DNA of 64,000 bases. Origin: Alligator mississippiensis (Eukaryota; Chordata; Crocodylia; Alligatoridae). The translations under genes were made by a program, and so were the position numbers. The notes below the pieces were generated by a model. The model saw nothing but the letters and a program-made list of their open reading frames with translations. It was not told the origin of the DNA and searched no databases. The number at the start of each line of letters is the position of its first letter. Within the stretch, counting starts at the first letter, position 1. Shown here one piece after another: positions 45,701 to 57,700 of this stretch. The stretch covers positions 48,270,882 to 48,334,881 of the forward strand of contig NC_081824.1 in assembly GCF_030867095.1 (NCBI RefSeq), in the 5' to 3' direction.

Positions 45701-48700
45701 TGCCACTGCAGGCTGGGACCAGTGGCAGCACTGCAGTCTTCCTGGTGCTTGGCGCAGGCTGCGTCAAGCAGCTGCTGCTGGCCTCGGCCTGCAGCGGCTG
45801 CCTGCTGAAATCCTGCATGCAGATCGGGGGCCTGCGCCCCCTGGGAAGTGCTGAGGGAAGTGATCAGAGCTAAGGAATCAAACTGGGAGCTACATGTCAA
45901 TATCAGAGCAGTTGTTCCCCCACTCCTCTTAGTTTTTGTTTCCCTGCAAGCCCAGGTCCGAAACGTTTCAGAGCCTTCCTATTCGTTTCAGAGCCTTCCG
46001 TTTTGATTTGGATTCGGTTTTGGGTGCTGAAACAGCCCAAAATACCTCTGAAATGAAACTGCTACCAAAATTTTTCACAGCCCTAATAAACTGGTCTTAC
46101 ATAACAAATCTTTACAGTTAATAGGGTGCACTGTGTAAACTGTTATGATGGTAGTGAGGCCTCAATGTGCAAGATGTTCTAGATGCATGTTGTGAGAGTC
46201 CTTGCTCTGGGACAAGGATTGCAGTACTGTTTACAATCCAAGCAAGGGTGTTAATAATATGCATTTAATTTCTTTATGTAAATAATTAATGGCAAGGTGG
46301 CATAAGGATATTTTCTGTGAGAGTCTGCAGTGCTGAAATAAGCCTTGGACTTGTCTACTGGACTTGTGAAACACACTAAGATGTGCAGGTACTTATGTGG
46401 GTTGCTGCAGAAGTGAGCCTTTAAGAAAAAGCAGATGTGCACAGGACTAGTGTAGTTTGGCATCCTGTGGAAAAATTTACATCTACATTTACGATAAATT
46501 TATCGTAGGAGATGCCTAACTTGTATGACAGAAGATTAGTTAAACATTCTCCTGATCTGACCCACAGGGCCAGGAGATGTGAAAGGTGTTCAGTGGCAGG
46601 GGGCTTGGCCTGTGCTATAGCCAGAAGCTTCACCAATGCTGCATCATAAGCCAGGCAGTGGGGAGATGTGGCAGCAGCAATGGCTGAGTCCTAGCACTAG
46701 CCTGTGGGTCCCAGTGCCTGCCTGCTTTGGACCCATGCCAGGTCATTCTGGCCCACTGCTGCAAAAAACACTGCCAACTACTGATTTAATGTTTAGAAAG
46801 ACCATCTCAAGTTTCAAAATTCATGCAATGGCTTTCACTCTTACCTTCGATAAAGGGATGAGAAAATCCAGTTTATATGACAGAATCACTCTGGTTAGCA
46901 ATACTACAAACACAACATATGCAGAATTTTCAAAGTCTGTTAACTGAACCTAGACAACAAAGGATCAGAGTCAGTGGAATGCTGACAAACAGAAAAAATA
47001 AAATCACTGAATATCAAGTTGAAACAGCTTGGATCATATTTTCAAAGGACTTGCAAGAACACGTGTGCTCAGCATGCAGAAATATATGCAAGGCCCACAT
47101 ACTCAGACCTTTAACATAAGAAATCAGGTGCATGCTTCTTCAAACAAGTTTCTGCAAATTCAGCCCTCTAAATGAAACCAAAAAGTTACATGTTTGAAGG
47201 GCCACCTTATCATACAAAGAGCCTTCCAAGAAGGCTCAGAGCAGCTTACGGTTAAAAAAAAAAAGAGAGAAAAAGGATTATAGAACAGGGGGAGAGGAAG
47301 GGAGAAGAGGGGAAACAAATGTCAGATCTATTATACCATTCAGTTAAAAAAAAACAAACACCAAAACAACACAACATGACAAAGGTGGCAATGACATAAA
47401 GACTTGTTTAGTACAGATAAAACCTCAGAAGAAAGGTGATGGAAATTCAGAGTATGAAGGCTTCATTTAGAGCTGGTTTAAACAAATAGATCCAACTTCT
47501 CCCTCCCTGTTCCTATTAGTGTCACTGGCTATGTTCCAATAGCGCATCTGATTAAACACTATTGTCTACTTTCTCTCAGAAGACTAGCAATCCCCAGGAG
47601 AGAAATTATACCATAAGTACTAAGGTTTTAACACTGAATAGCACAATGTCTAGTACTTTTCCATTTATGATGGAATATGTCATTGAGCATACTTATTTCT
47701 TACCTCCATGGGCCTGAATTCTACTCTCCAGCCAATATCTGAATTCGGAGGAGGTGGTTTAAATCTCATTGTCTGCCAATTTGTGGACTGAATATTCTGC
47801 AAGGTACAAGATATTATGTTACAGACAATACATTAATTTCTATGAAGCATATGCAAGGGGGAAGAAGGGGAGGGAGGGAGGGAGAATATTTGCTGACTCC
47901 TCAAAAATAATTATATTCATGTTAAAGATGGAATATGAAATAACTTGGCTGGTCCTACTCAAACGCAGAAGAGTAACCACTTACTCATCTAAAAAGGACA
48001 GTATGTCACACTCACCAAGATTCCAATTATAGGAATACACATGAGGAGGTTTGGTTTTACTCCAGTGTTTTCTCTTGTTTTCATTGCAGTTTCTAATGCT
48101 GTTTATATTTTAGAAGTCCTAAAATAGAAGCCCTCACTTCTCTTGATTGAAAAACAAAATGTTTTAGAACGTAAAAGAAAAAAGCAGCATGCTTGCAGCT
48201 TCAAAGTAAAGTTCTTCACAGTGCACAGCTTTTCAGGGTGTTTTAAATGGGCTATTCCCAGTTTCTGCCTGTACGCCTTCCTTTTGTCAATATTATTAGT
48301 TATTACACACCACACAGCACTATGATTAAGCACTAAATATGGGGTAGGCAGTTATGACTATTCAATCATTAAATTACTATTAAAAGATACAACCTCAAAA
48401 TGGTCAGACTCATTTGCATCATCCAGATGTATTTTCTCTTCAAACAAAGTCAATGGGTCTCGAATAAACAAGTGAGCAATGTGCTGTGCCAAAAGATGAT
48501 CAATTCCTATAAAATAAAAAGTCTCAAGATCAAATTTACCATCAGAGATATTAAAGTGGAATTTATAAAATAGCCAAGTTACTTAGTAAGCAAGGGTGAA
48601 AACATGACTGTTCAAGGCTTCCTCAACCCTACATATCCTACCTGAAGTAAATGATCAGCATTAAAAAAAAGTAACATGATTGCAGAAAGGATGATACTAG

Positions 48701-51700
48701 TTGCTAATCGGAGGCATTTATTAAGGATGAGTACAGCTGTCATTTTTCCATCTCGGTCCCCTCTGTTGCCTTTGACAAATGTTAGTATGTCACTAAATCA
48801 GCTGCTTGACCTGAAGCAACAGGCACTTTTATCACTGCGGACCAAGGATCTTACTTGTCACTAGACCACCCATTTGCTTTCTCCATAGGAGTCCTATTAA
48901 GAGTGCAACAAACTAGAAGTCAAAGAAGCATTACAAGACTAAACAGTCTCATAGTCAGTACACGTACCTTCTTTTACTAGGTGTTCATAGATTTCTTTGT
49001 CAATGGTCAAATCAATGTCATTGTATTTTTCACCGCATTCAGAAAGGTAACTGTCTATGGAATCGTATCTGGATTTACTGATTCTATAACGATTGTTCTT
49101 CAGTGGCTACAATTAAAAAAAAAAATAATACTTTAGCAGCTAGTAAGCAATAATGCCTTAGTTTGTGAAATTATATTATTGCCCCAAACATGGTTAATGC
49201 TTTAACAAAAGCCACACAAGGGCTGGGCTATATTGATCTCCCACCAGCTGGCAGGGTCTCTCTCAGGGCTCTTCTGCCACCTCTTTTCTTGCTGTAGTTG
49301 GAGGGGGTGGGAGGGAAGGGAGGGAGGACAAATTTAAGGATGATCCCCCCACCTAATAATTAGATTTTATACATGGACAAATGATAACAACATTTGTTTT
49401 CCATGTATAGAATCTTATTACTGGGGTGCTGGGGGGGAGGAGGGGGGCGCATCTAAAACTCAAAGCAGTCTTGGATTTGAGAAAATATGGTACAGTCCAT
49501 GTAATATGGAATCCAAAGTTTGTTTTCTGAACAAATCTCAGACATGTAGGGAAAGGGAAGAGGAGTCAGAGAAATTTTCAGGAAGTTGTGAATGAATGAA
49601 AGCGGAGTTTAAATAGAATCCCTAACATATGACTATAGCATCTCCACTAAAAGCAGTATGACTGGGGAGAACATTAGGCCTCCAGAAGCATTTACTACAA
49701 AGACAATATTCTCCAATGGTCAAAGAATGACAAAACTAAAATAAGAGAATGATAATAACATTTTCGTTCTTCCAAGGGACTGATGAGAGCATAAGGAAGT
49801 ACAAATGCTAACTTAGCCCACCACTTGCCTCCAACCCTCTCTCCTCTCGTGTTCGATCATCTACAGATGCAGAGATTACTCCCCAGCGACAATCAATATC
49901 TGACACACAGCCTCTGTAGAACGGAGATGCAGCACTTAATGCCATCTAAAATAAAACCAAGTCAGAGATGAGATCACAGTATAAACCCAAGTGACTAATA
50001 CCAATGCTATGCAATTTCACAGACAGTTTACTTCTGGACCAGCTATATTCCTCTGGATACGTCTATCTTTATGAGCAATAAGAAATGTATTGTGTAGCCA
50101 GACCAACTATTTGCAGTGGAGGGAGTAGGTAAGAATGGGAAATTTATCAGGTGAATAAAGAGATGACTTAAACTATTATTCTACCCGTCTTCTACTGCGG
50201 CAGTAGAACACTGCCCTTCCTTATTGGTATCCAGCTAGTATTTGATGTTCTTCTTCAAGTCTGTCCAATTTATAAGCCTATGAAAAATAATCTAATCTCG
50301 TTTGCCTATAATTCACTTTAAAAACAGAGGCTACAAGTCCTAAATTCCAGGACAACTTCTGAAAACAATGCCTATAAGCTTTTCATTTGCTCATTTTCCC
50401 AAATGCCCTTGTTACTTCCTTGCCATGTTATGCCTAAACTGTGATTATAAACTCTAGCCTTCTGTCTACTGGGGCCTCTCTCAGCGCAAACATTTCTGGT
50501 ATCAATAGAATCCTAGTTTGTTTGTTACTAAATAAAAAAGTCACTACTATTCCTTCCATGGTCTACTCAGTACTTGGCATTTGAATTAAGTGAGTCTTCT
50601 ACATATTGCAAGATATTATGTAACGAGTGCTCAGACAAGCAGATTTCTCTGGAAGTTCCTCAAATCATTCCAACAAGAATAAATTTTATGGGTGTGGCAA
50701 TTCACTGAAACACATTGCTGAAAAAGATGCCTTTACCCAATGGACTAAGATGTCAACATGTTAAGCTGCTGTCCTCTGTGGGGTTTTTTTCTTTAATATA
50801 GTAAACAACAGGACTTAGTGAAAACTATACTACTCACCACAATGGGACAGATTGTAGCTAGCTGATCATAAAGATATCTTGCTTCAGAAATGCTGCAAGC
50901 CTGGAATGTTACCTGTTAGAAGCAGCAGGATTATTATTGTTTGAAGACTCACTGTTCCAGACATTAAATGATTTATTTGAATCGATGGTATTGTAAAAGG
51001 CACTTGCATTGACTATTTTAACTTGTTCAGGAAATGAGAACACTCAATTCTTGCTACCAGGAGTAACCACATCACAAATCTCTTCCCATTACTTCAATGT
51101 TCAGTAAAAATTTTAAGGCTGCAGTATAAAGGCACTCTTCAGATGCTGAGATGAGAGTTCAAACAATCAGCCAGAAGCAACAAAAACCAAGAACTTAATA
51201 TCTCTAACAACAATAATAATAACAGTCCTTCAGGAAATATGCCAGGAGTCAACTGTCTTGAAGCAATGCAGCCTGAGAGGATTTACAGATATAGCATTTT
51301 CTTGACTCTACAGGTAAACCCACTTTTAACTAAGCTTTTAATCCTAGACGCCTCAGTTGCCTTCAGCCAACTGCAAAATAAATGAATGCTCTGGTGAAAA
51401 TTCAGGTTTGGAACTAGTCTACACGTGAAAAAGAAATTATCAGACCTGAAAGTTAGTAACTGAGAACAAAAGTCTGCTGAAGTAGTATTTGTTTTCAGCT
51501 CCCAAATCTAAAGGTAAAAAACAGTGCTCTTCTGATTTAATCCAAATCAAATGAAATCTGGGGTTTAACTCACTCCTGGATTATCCTTGTTTCTAGCCAA
51601 GGGATCCCTAAAAGTGGAAAACTGTAACACTTCATACCTCTAAGGGCAGTTACATAGAACTGAACCTCCCGCCTGGCTTATGCTCTGGCAAGGGCAATGA

Positions 51701-54700
51701 GGTAATTAGGCATGGACAATTCACACTTCCCGACTTGATGTGACAATTATGTAGGAACTGGCAAAAATAGGCTATACATTTATTGAACCAAAGTCCTGGC
51801 TTTGAAGTGTGGGGGTTAAGCTTATATCTTTGTATATTAAGCATTTCCCAGATAACAGGCTTAATTTATTTTCTACATTCCATTACGTCAATGGTTAAAC
51901 ACCTAAAGTCTTAATTCCAGGTTGCTTACAACATCTATCATAGTTGTATCATCATTCAGTCTCTCTTAAGCAATGTTCATAGTATGTAGTGTGGGAAAAA
52001 CTGACTAGGAAGACACTGAATATTAACTAACTTGCAGTCATACAATAATAGCTAAAGTTATATAAAATCCTATTTACAGTATGCTGTGTAATTACTCATC
52101 TGTTGCTTTTCATCATCATCAAATACAAAGAGAGATGAAACGAAAAATGTTCGTATTTTTCAAAAGTTAGCATTGTGTTTACTTGTTTAACAGTGTAAAA
52201 ATAAGCCTGAATGCTTGGAATCTCTCTAGATGCATTTGTAGTGCACTTCCTTCCTATTAATGTGTTTACCTTGCTGTCTGAGACTATTTTATTAATTCAT
52301 TAAGTCCTTTAAATCAAAGGTGGTTTGAAATTGGTTAGTTTTTACAAGTGCTGCATATGCTGAATGCTGAGAAACAAGAGAATTTTACTTAATTCTACTT
52401 AATTCTCTTAATTCGACTACCTACTTAATTCCTGGAGAATTTTACTTAATTCCAAAATCATAGCTCTTCCTAGTTACCAAGAAAGCAGCAACAGTAAAAA
52501 CAGAATGTAACATAAAAAGTCAAAACCACAGGCACCAAGTCAACAGTTGTCTGTGCTAAGTTCATTCATTAGACAAACATTCCAAGAGAACCAAATTAAG
52601 GGTATCAAAACACTCTATAATATCAGGTGTACTATTTTATCCTAAGGGAGAAAAAAAAGTTGGTAAACAGAAGGAATGGATAGGAAGTATGAAGGAGAAC
52701 AGTAAGTGAAAGCAAAAAAGTGTATTTTCTTACTCAAAGATTTGTCTTACAGTAGTAAACAATGGGACCTCTGTGGATTAGTTAGGAGGATTATGTAATT
52801 AAGGAAGAAAAAGCATCTTGCTGCATATCTAAAAATATCTAGGAAGAAAAAGGAAAAGAGTTGGTGCCAATTTTTTCAATTATATGTTGGAATAAACAGA
52901 TCATGTTATTTATCCAATTAAATATTGTCATGGGCAAATCTTCAGGAAGTTCCAGCTGGCATTCCTCGTCCTTACTGTGTCTGATCTCCACAGAATGGAG
53001 CCACTAACAGAATTCCACTCTTAGGTGAGGAAAACTGACCTGCACTTATTTCCAAATGTCTGGCCAGCTGTGAGCTGAAGTGAAATGTGACCTAAGTCTT
53101 TCCACCAATCTGAAAGGGGTCCTCTGCCCTGAACTGCACATCTTCCAACTTAAAAACGGTGAGAATCCCAAACAGGGTCATATGAAAGAAACTTATCTCA
53201 AGCCTCAAGTCAAGCAAATGACTATTTCCTTTATTAATGAAGTCCAAAAGCAGGCAATAGCATCAATTTGAAACAGCCTATTGTTTTTGTAAGCAGAAGT
53301 TGTTAAATACTGACAAATCAAAGTTATATTAGGATATAAGCAGAAAAAATGAATCAAACTGCAAAACCATTTTCAAGAAAGCAGGACAGTGTGCAAAATA
53401 AAAGTTTGTTTAAAAAAAGACCTAGCCTGAGCACAAATCATTTTAAGGAGTATGTCTATAAATGAGCAATTTATGGCAAAAATCTACATTATTTTATTAC
53501 ATTTTGAACTCAGATACAATTTACCTGAAGGCAGCAGTTGCCCATTCCAAAACCCATGGCATCCATGTATATATGGTCTGGTTTAGCTGCTTTAGCTGCT
53601 TCGCCATCATCATTGGGAAATATTTCAGTGAATGGTGATGGTGTGTTCTTGTCTTTAAATACTGAGTAAAAAAATACATGTACTCAATAAATCGTATGCC
53701 ACACTGAACAATTAATTGAAGAAAAGCACCGAGTCTACTCACTTGGTACATTTATCACTACTTTCTCTCCTCTCCGGTGTCGAATGTTTCTTGTCAGTGT
53801 ACTAAAACAGAAAGAGTTTAGCTGAAACATTTCCTCAGAGAAGCTTCTTAGTGTTTAAGCATTTGGCTTCTCATTAATTTTTCAAGTCTTGTTATACCAA
53901 CACTCCCTTGCATTATGTGCATTTTCTGTATAACTACATATTCTACCAGTTGGAGAATCAATTTCCCTCCCCTCAAGTGAGTTCAATCCTATTTTTGTGG
54001 TATCAGCATATAACATAGATATCATAAAAAAGAATTAAGAGGCCTATGACATACAAAAATCAGGCAAAGAAAAGTGGTTTTTGATTTGGAGTGGTTTTCC
54101 TGAGGTTAAATCTTATGATCAAAAAACCTCTATACAGCTCCACAAAATTAAGAACTACATGCACAAACAGACCAACTCCATACTCTAGATATATTCCAGG
54201 GTGCTGTGATATTCCCAGAACAATGCAGATTGGGAGACCAGTAAGGAGCAGTCCGAGGGCTGTGGCAGGTGGGGCCATTGTAACTCTTATAAAAAAAAGA
54301 AGTCATTTTAAGAAAGGTACTGAATGCTGTTAGCCTGAGGCCCCCCCTACACATGCAAGTAAAGACACAATGGGATCTAACGTGTGATCCCACAATCACA
54401 GGACTCCCTGTGCTGCTGGGACCAAGGGTCCTGTGACAGAGAACCCTAACCCCGTCACAAGGAAGAAGGTGCGCCCCTATAAGGCAAGAACCTTCTGGGC
54501 ACGGAGGGCTGGTGAGGAAGGAAGCTGAAGGGGAAGCAGTGCCCCTGAGAGCTCCAGGAAGAAGTTTGGGGAGCAGTTCGTGGCAGGAAGGGGCAAGCTA
54601 CAGAAGCCCCTGCGAGATGACGACTGCATCCAACCAGGACTGTAGCCAGCAGTGCAGAGCCAAGACTCGAAGAGAGTTCATGTAAGCTGATCCGCTGTGC

Positions 54701-57700
54701 TGATTGAGCACGTGCAGTTGTTATTGTTTTATTTTTTTTGTGACTATTGAATAACACCGGAGGTTTGGGTGAGGCTATTAGGGGACGGAGGCGGCCTCAT
54801 TTTTGGGGACCCACTCTGGAGTGGGAGCCCCAGCGCCAGTAAGGGCGCAGCTTTTGGGGGGCACAGACCCCAGCGCCAGTGAGGGTGCAGCTTTTTTGAG
54901 GGGCACAGCCCCAGCACCAGGGAGGGCGCAGAGTGAGATGGGGCCACAGAGAGCCCGAGTGCCAGTAAGGGCACAGTTTGGGATGAGACAAACCCCAGCA
55001 CTCAAGGGACTATCTTAAAAAGGTCAGGGAGGCCTGCTGCACCTTGGGGTGCAGGTATATATTTTTGTTTGGACTGGTGGGGTTGCACCCTGGTTTTGAA
55101 CTTGCGGCCCCCTCGCTGTGGGGCCGGTCTGTGCCTCTGGGCCCCGCGGGGAGTGCCGTGCTCCAGAAGGGAGCAGAAAAGGGAGCCCATGAACCCCCAG
55201 GCACTGGAAGGAAAAGCTAGAGCCTCTGAGTCTAACGCTGTGTGGTGGGTTTGGACAGGGAGGCCTAGCTAGAGAAAAAGGGGCCAGGCCATCCTAGGAA
55301 AGACCCCAACATATCCAATATAACAGGCAGTCTCCCGCTCGCATAATAATTTCCATCAAGACATGGCAGACGAGACTAGGGTGGGGCAGAAGGATTCCAA
55401 GAGGGCTCCAAGGGCGCCCCACATAAGACGCAGATGACCAGGAAGATGGTGCTGGGGAAGGTGACCTGTTACAGGTCCCTAGTCTAGGCATGGTGCACCA
55501 GTAAGCTGTCAGCTGACGGAGCTCCCAGCTGCAGGGACAACCCTGCTACAAATGCAAATAAAAGTTTGACAGCAGCCAGCTATAAAGTTAGTACACACTT
55601 CTGAGCCGGTTGGAGCTTTATGGTGCTAGTTACTTCGCACGTGTAGCTGGTCTTAAGGCAATTGTGCAATTAACCTATTAACCTGTGACGTAGAAAAGTT
55701 TGTTCATGACAGATTTCACTATATAAAAGTTGCTGGAATTTTGCAGTTTACCTTTCTTAAGGGTCTCTTTAGATATGTAATGATACATACTTATGGTTAT
55801 CTATGTCTTTGTGCTAAAAATATAACACTTGAATAATTGATGTCCGAGTCCCAGTAAGAAATGCATACTAAAAGATATTCAACAACCTGCCTTTTCTAAA
55901 TGGTCTTACCTAAATCTAGGATGTTTGTTGATGGCTTCATCTGGAAAGAACAGAGACTTTGATACTCCTCCTTCTACTGGTGTTGGCTCATGTTCTGGTA
56001 GGGTGAATCCTGGACACCCTAGCCTGTATGATAAATATGAATAAAACTTAACATGAATGTGGAAAAAAATTTTAAACGATCAAATAGCTTATGGCTAGGC
56101 TAGGCTAGGCCTTTAGTAGATAAAAGAATTGGGCAGAATTAAATAAAATACATATTTTGTTCACTTTATGTATTTTAATATGCTTCTCAGGTTGTTACCC
56201 AAGTCCTGATAGTCACTATAACAGGCTTAGATCACTCACTGTTGAAAGCCAGTATCTGGCAACTTTTGCCACTGTTTTATACTTTTATTAAGATAGGTGG
56301 TACTTCATGCTGCTGGGCACTAATGCTGACATGTTAAGCAAAAACAATGACTAAAGGAAACTTTAGGGAATATTAGTTCTCGCATAGGTCTGACCACATA
56401 TTAGCAGTAGGGGTGAACTCGTAACGATTTTTTGGGCCAGTACCAATGGCCAATTATTAACAAGCCATAATTGACCAATACCGAACTAATTGCCAATCTG
56501 CAACCCAGCAGCGTCCAAGTCTGCTAGGGGGAGGGGGAAGGGACATGGGTGTGGGGGGTGAAGAGATTGAGACCCCCACGGTGAGGGAGTGGGACTGGGG
56601 TGAGGTGGGGCACAGGCTTATCCAGAGAGTACAGGGGTGGAGGGGGCTCCTGCTGCTGTGTGCAAGCCTGGGGAAGGCATTGGGGGGGGCGCCATGTACC
56701 CTGCCTCCCTCCCCAGATCTGTGTGGGGGGCTCGGGTGGGCTGCTGCTGCACACTTGGGGCCAGTAGCTGTGTCAGCTTCTTCCATCTGGGCCATATAAT
56801 ATGAAAATGGTTTTAGAAAATGAAACAACTGCATGCCTCTGTAGGGAATCCTATTTGTCATATTAGTTCTACTATAAAAAACAAAACTAACCACACACAC
56901 TCCTTACCTAGTGACATGTAGAAGTTATCCTATGTGTATATTTGCTAAGTACGCTCTTGGACACTAGCTTGTCAAGAACTGAAGTACAATTAAAAAGTCA
57001 CACCAGTGAAGATGGAGGCAGTGAGTGTGTTTAGCTTCCCAGCTCCACATGTTGCGGATGATAGTTATTTAGAACAAACCCATATGCTGTGAAAAGAAAA
57101 TCTGGCTACATGCAAATACAAGCAAACTGCTCAACATACCTCAAGATACTTAAAAACAATTAGATTTAGCGGAGGTATGGCACTGAGCCCTGCAGCTGCA
57201 TTTTACAGGCTGCACTGTTTGATAAAAAGGTAACATTTAAGACTATTGTTATGTAACTACTCAAAGTCTGTTTGACTAGGCAAACTCAAAAACCGATCTC
57301 CAGCTGTGAAAGCAGCGAAGTGTGATAACCCAGTGACCCTGGTACTGGCTAGGGTTCAGGAGACTTTTGCTCTATTTCCAGTTTGGCCAATGAAATGCTC
57401 CAAGACCTTCAGTAAATTATAACCTCTCTATCAGAAAGTAAAGTAAAGTATTTGTTTGTTAAATGGGCACAGCAATGCTTCTCAGTTTTTAAGTTGCTAC
57501 CTTACAAGCCAGATAGACAAGCTAAACTGGAGCTGAGCTGGAATTCTCCCTGTTCTACTATACACCAGCTTCTTTATTACGGGAAAATAAATCCTAGCAT
57601 AGTTTTCATCTAGTGCTTGACAGGATACATTAAACTAGAGAACATATTAACAAATCTTCCTGCATGATCATAATCTGTCTGTGATATATCGCACGGTGTT

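Larger units (their letters stand above)
41822..46844 (-). other. GCLC intron 12
   Basis: At 5023 bp it is the largest complete intron in the window. It holds two large non-autonomous DNA transposons and a CR1 scrap; 43180-44240 and 44330-45150 show nothing recognisable. Confidence 0.9.
54333..55658. mobile_element. Probable MITE interrupted by a solo LTR
   Basis: Left end GCCTGAGGCCCCCCCTACAC and right end GTGTAGCTGGTCTTAAGGC are imperfect inverted copies; ATGCAAGTAA on the left corresponds to TTACTTCGCA on the right. Target duplication not clear. Excluding the LTR it would be about 280 bp. Confidence 0.45.
53802..55909 (-). other. GCLC intron 4
   Basis: 2108 bp, canonical ends. More than half is occupied by a solo LTR inside a probable MITE. 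Confidence 0.9.

Noticed and set aside
45262-45873. A 203-codon frame in GCLC intron 12
   Set aside because: It is within the GC-rich cargo of the TAGGGCTGTG element and has competing frames on the other strand.
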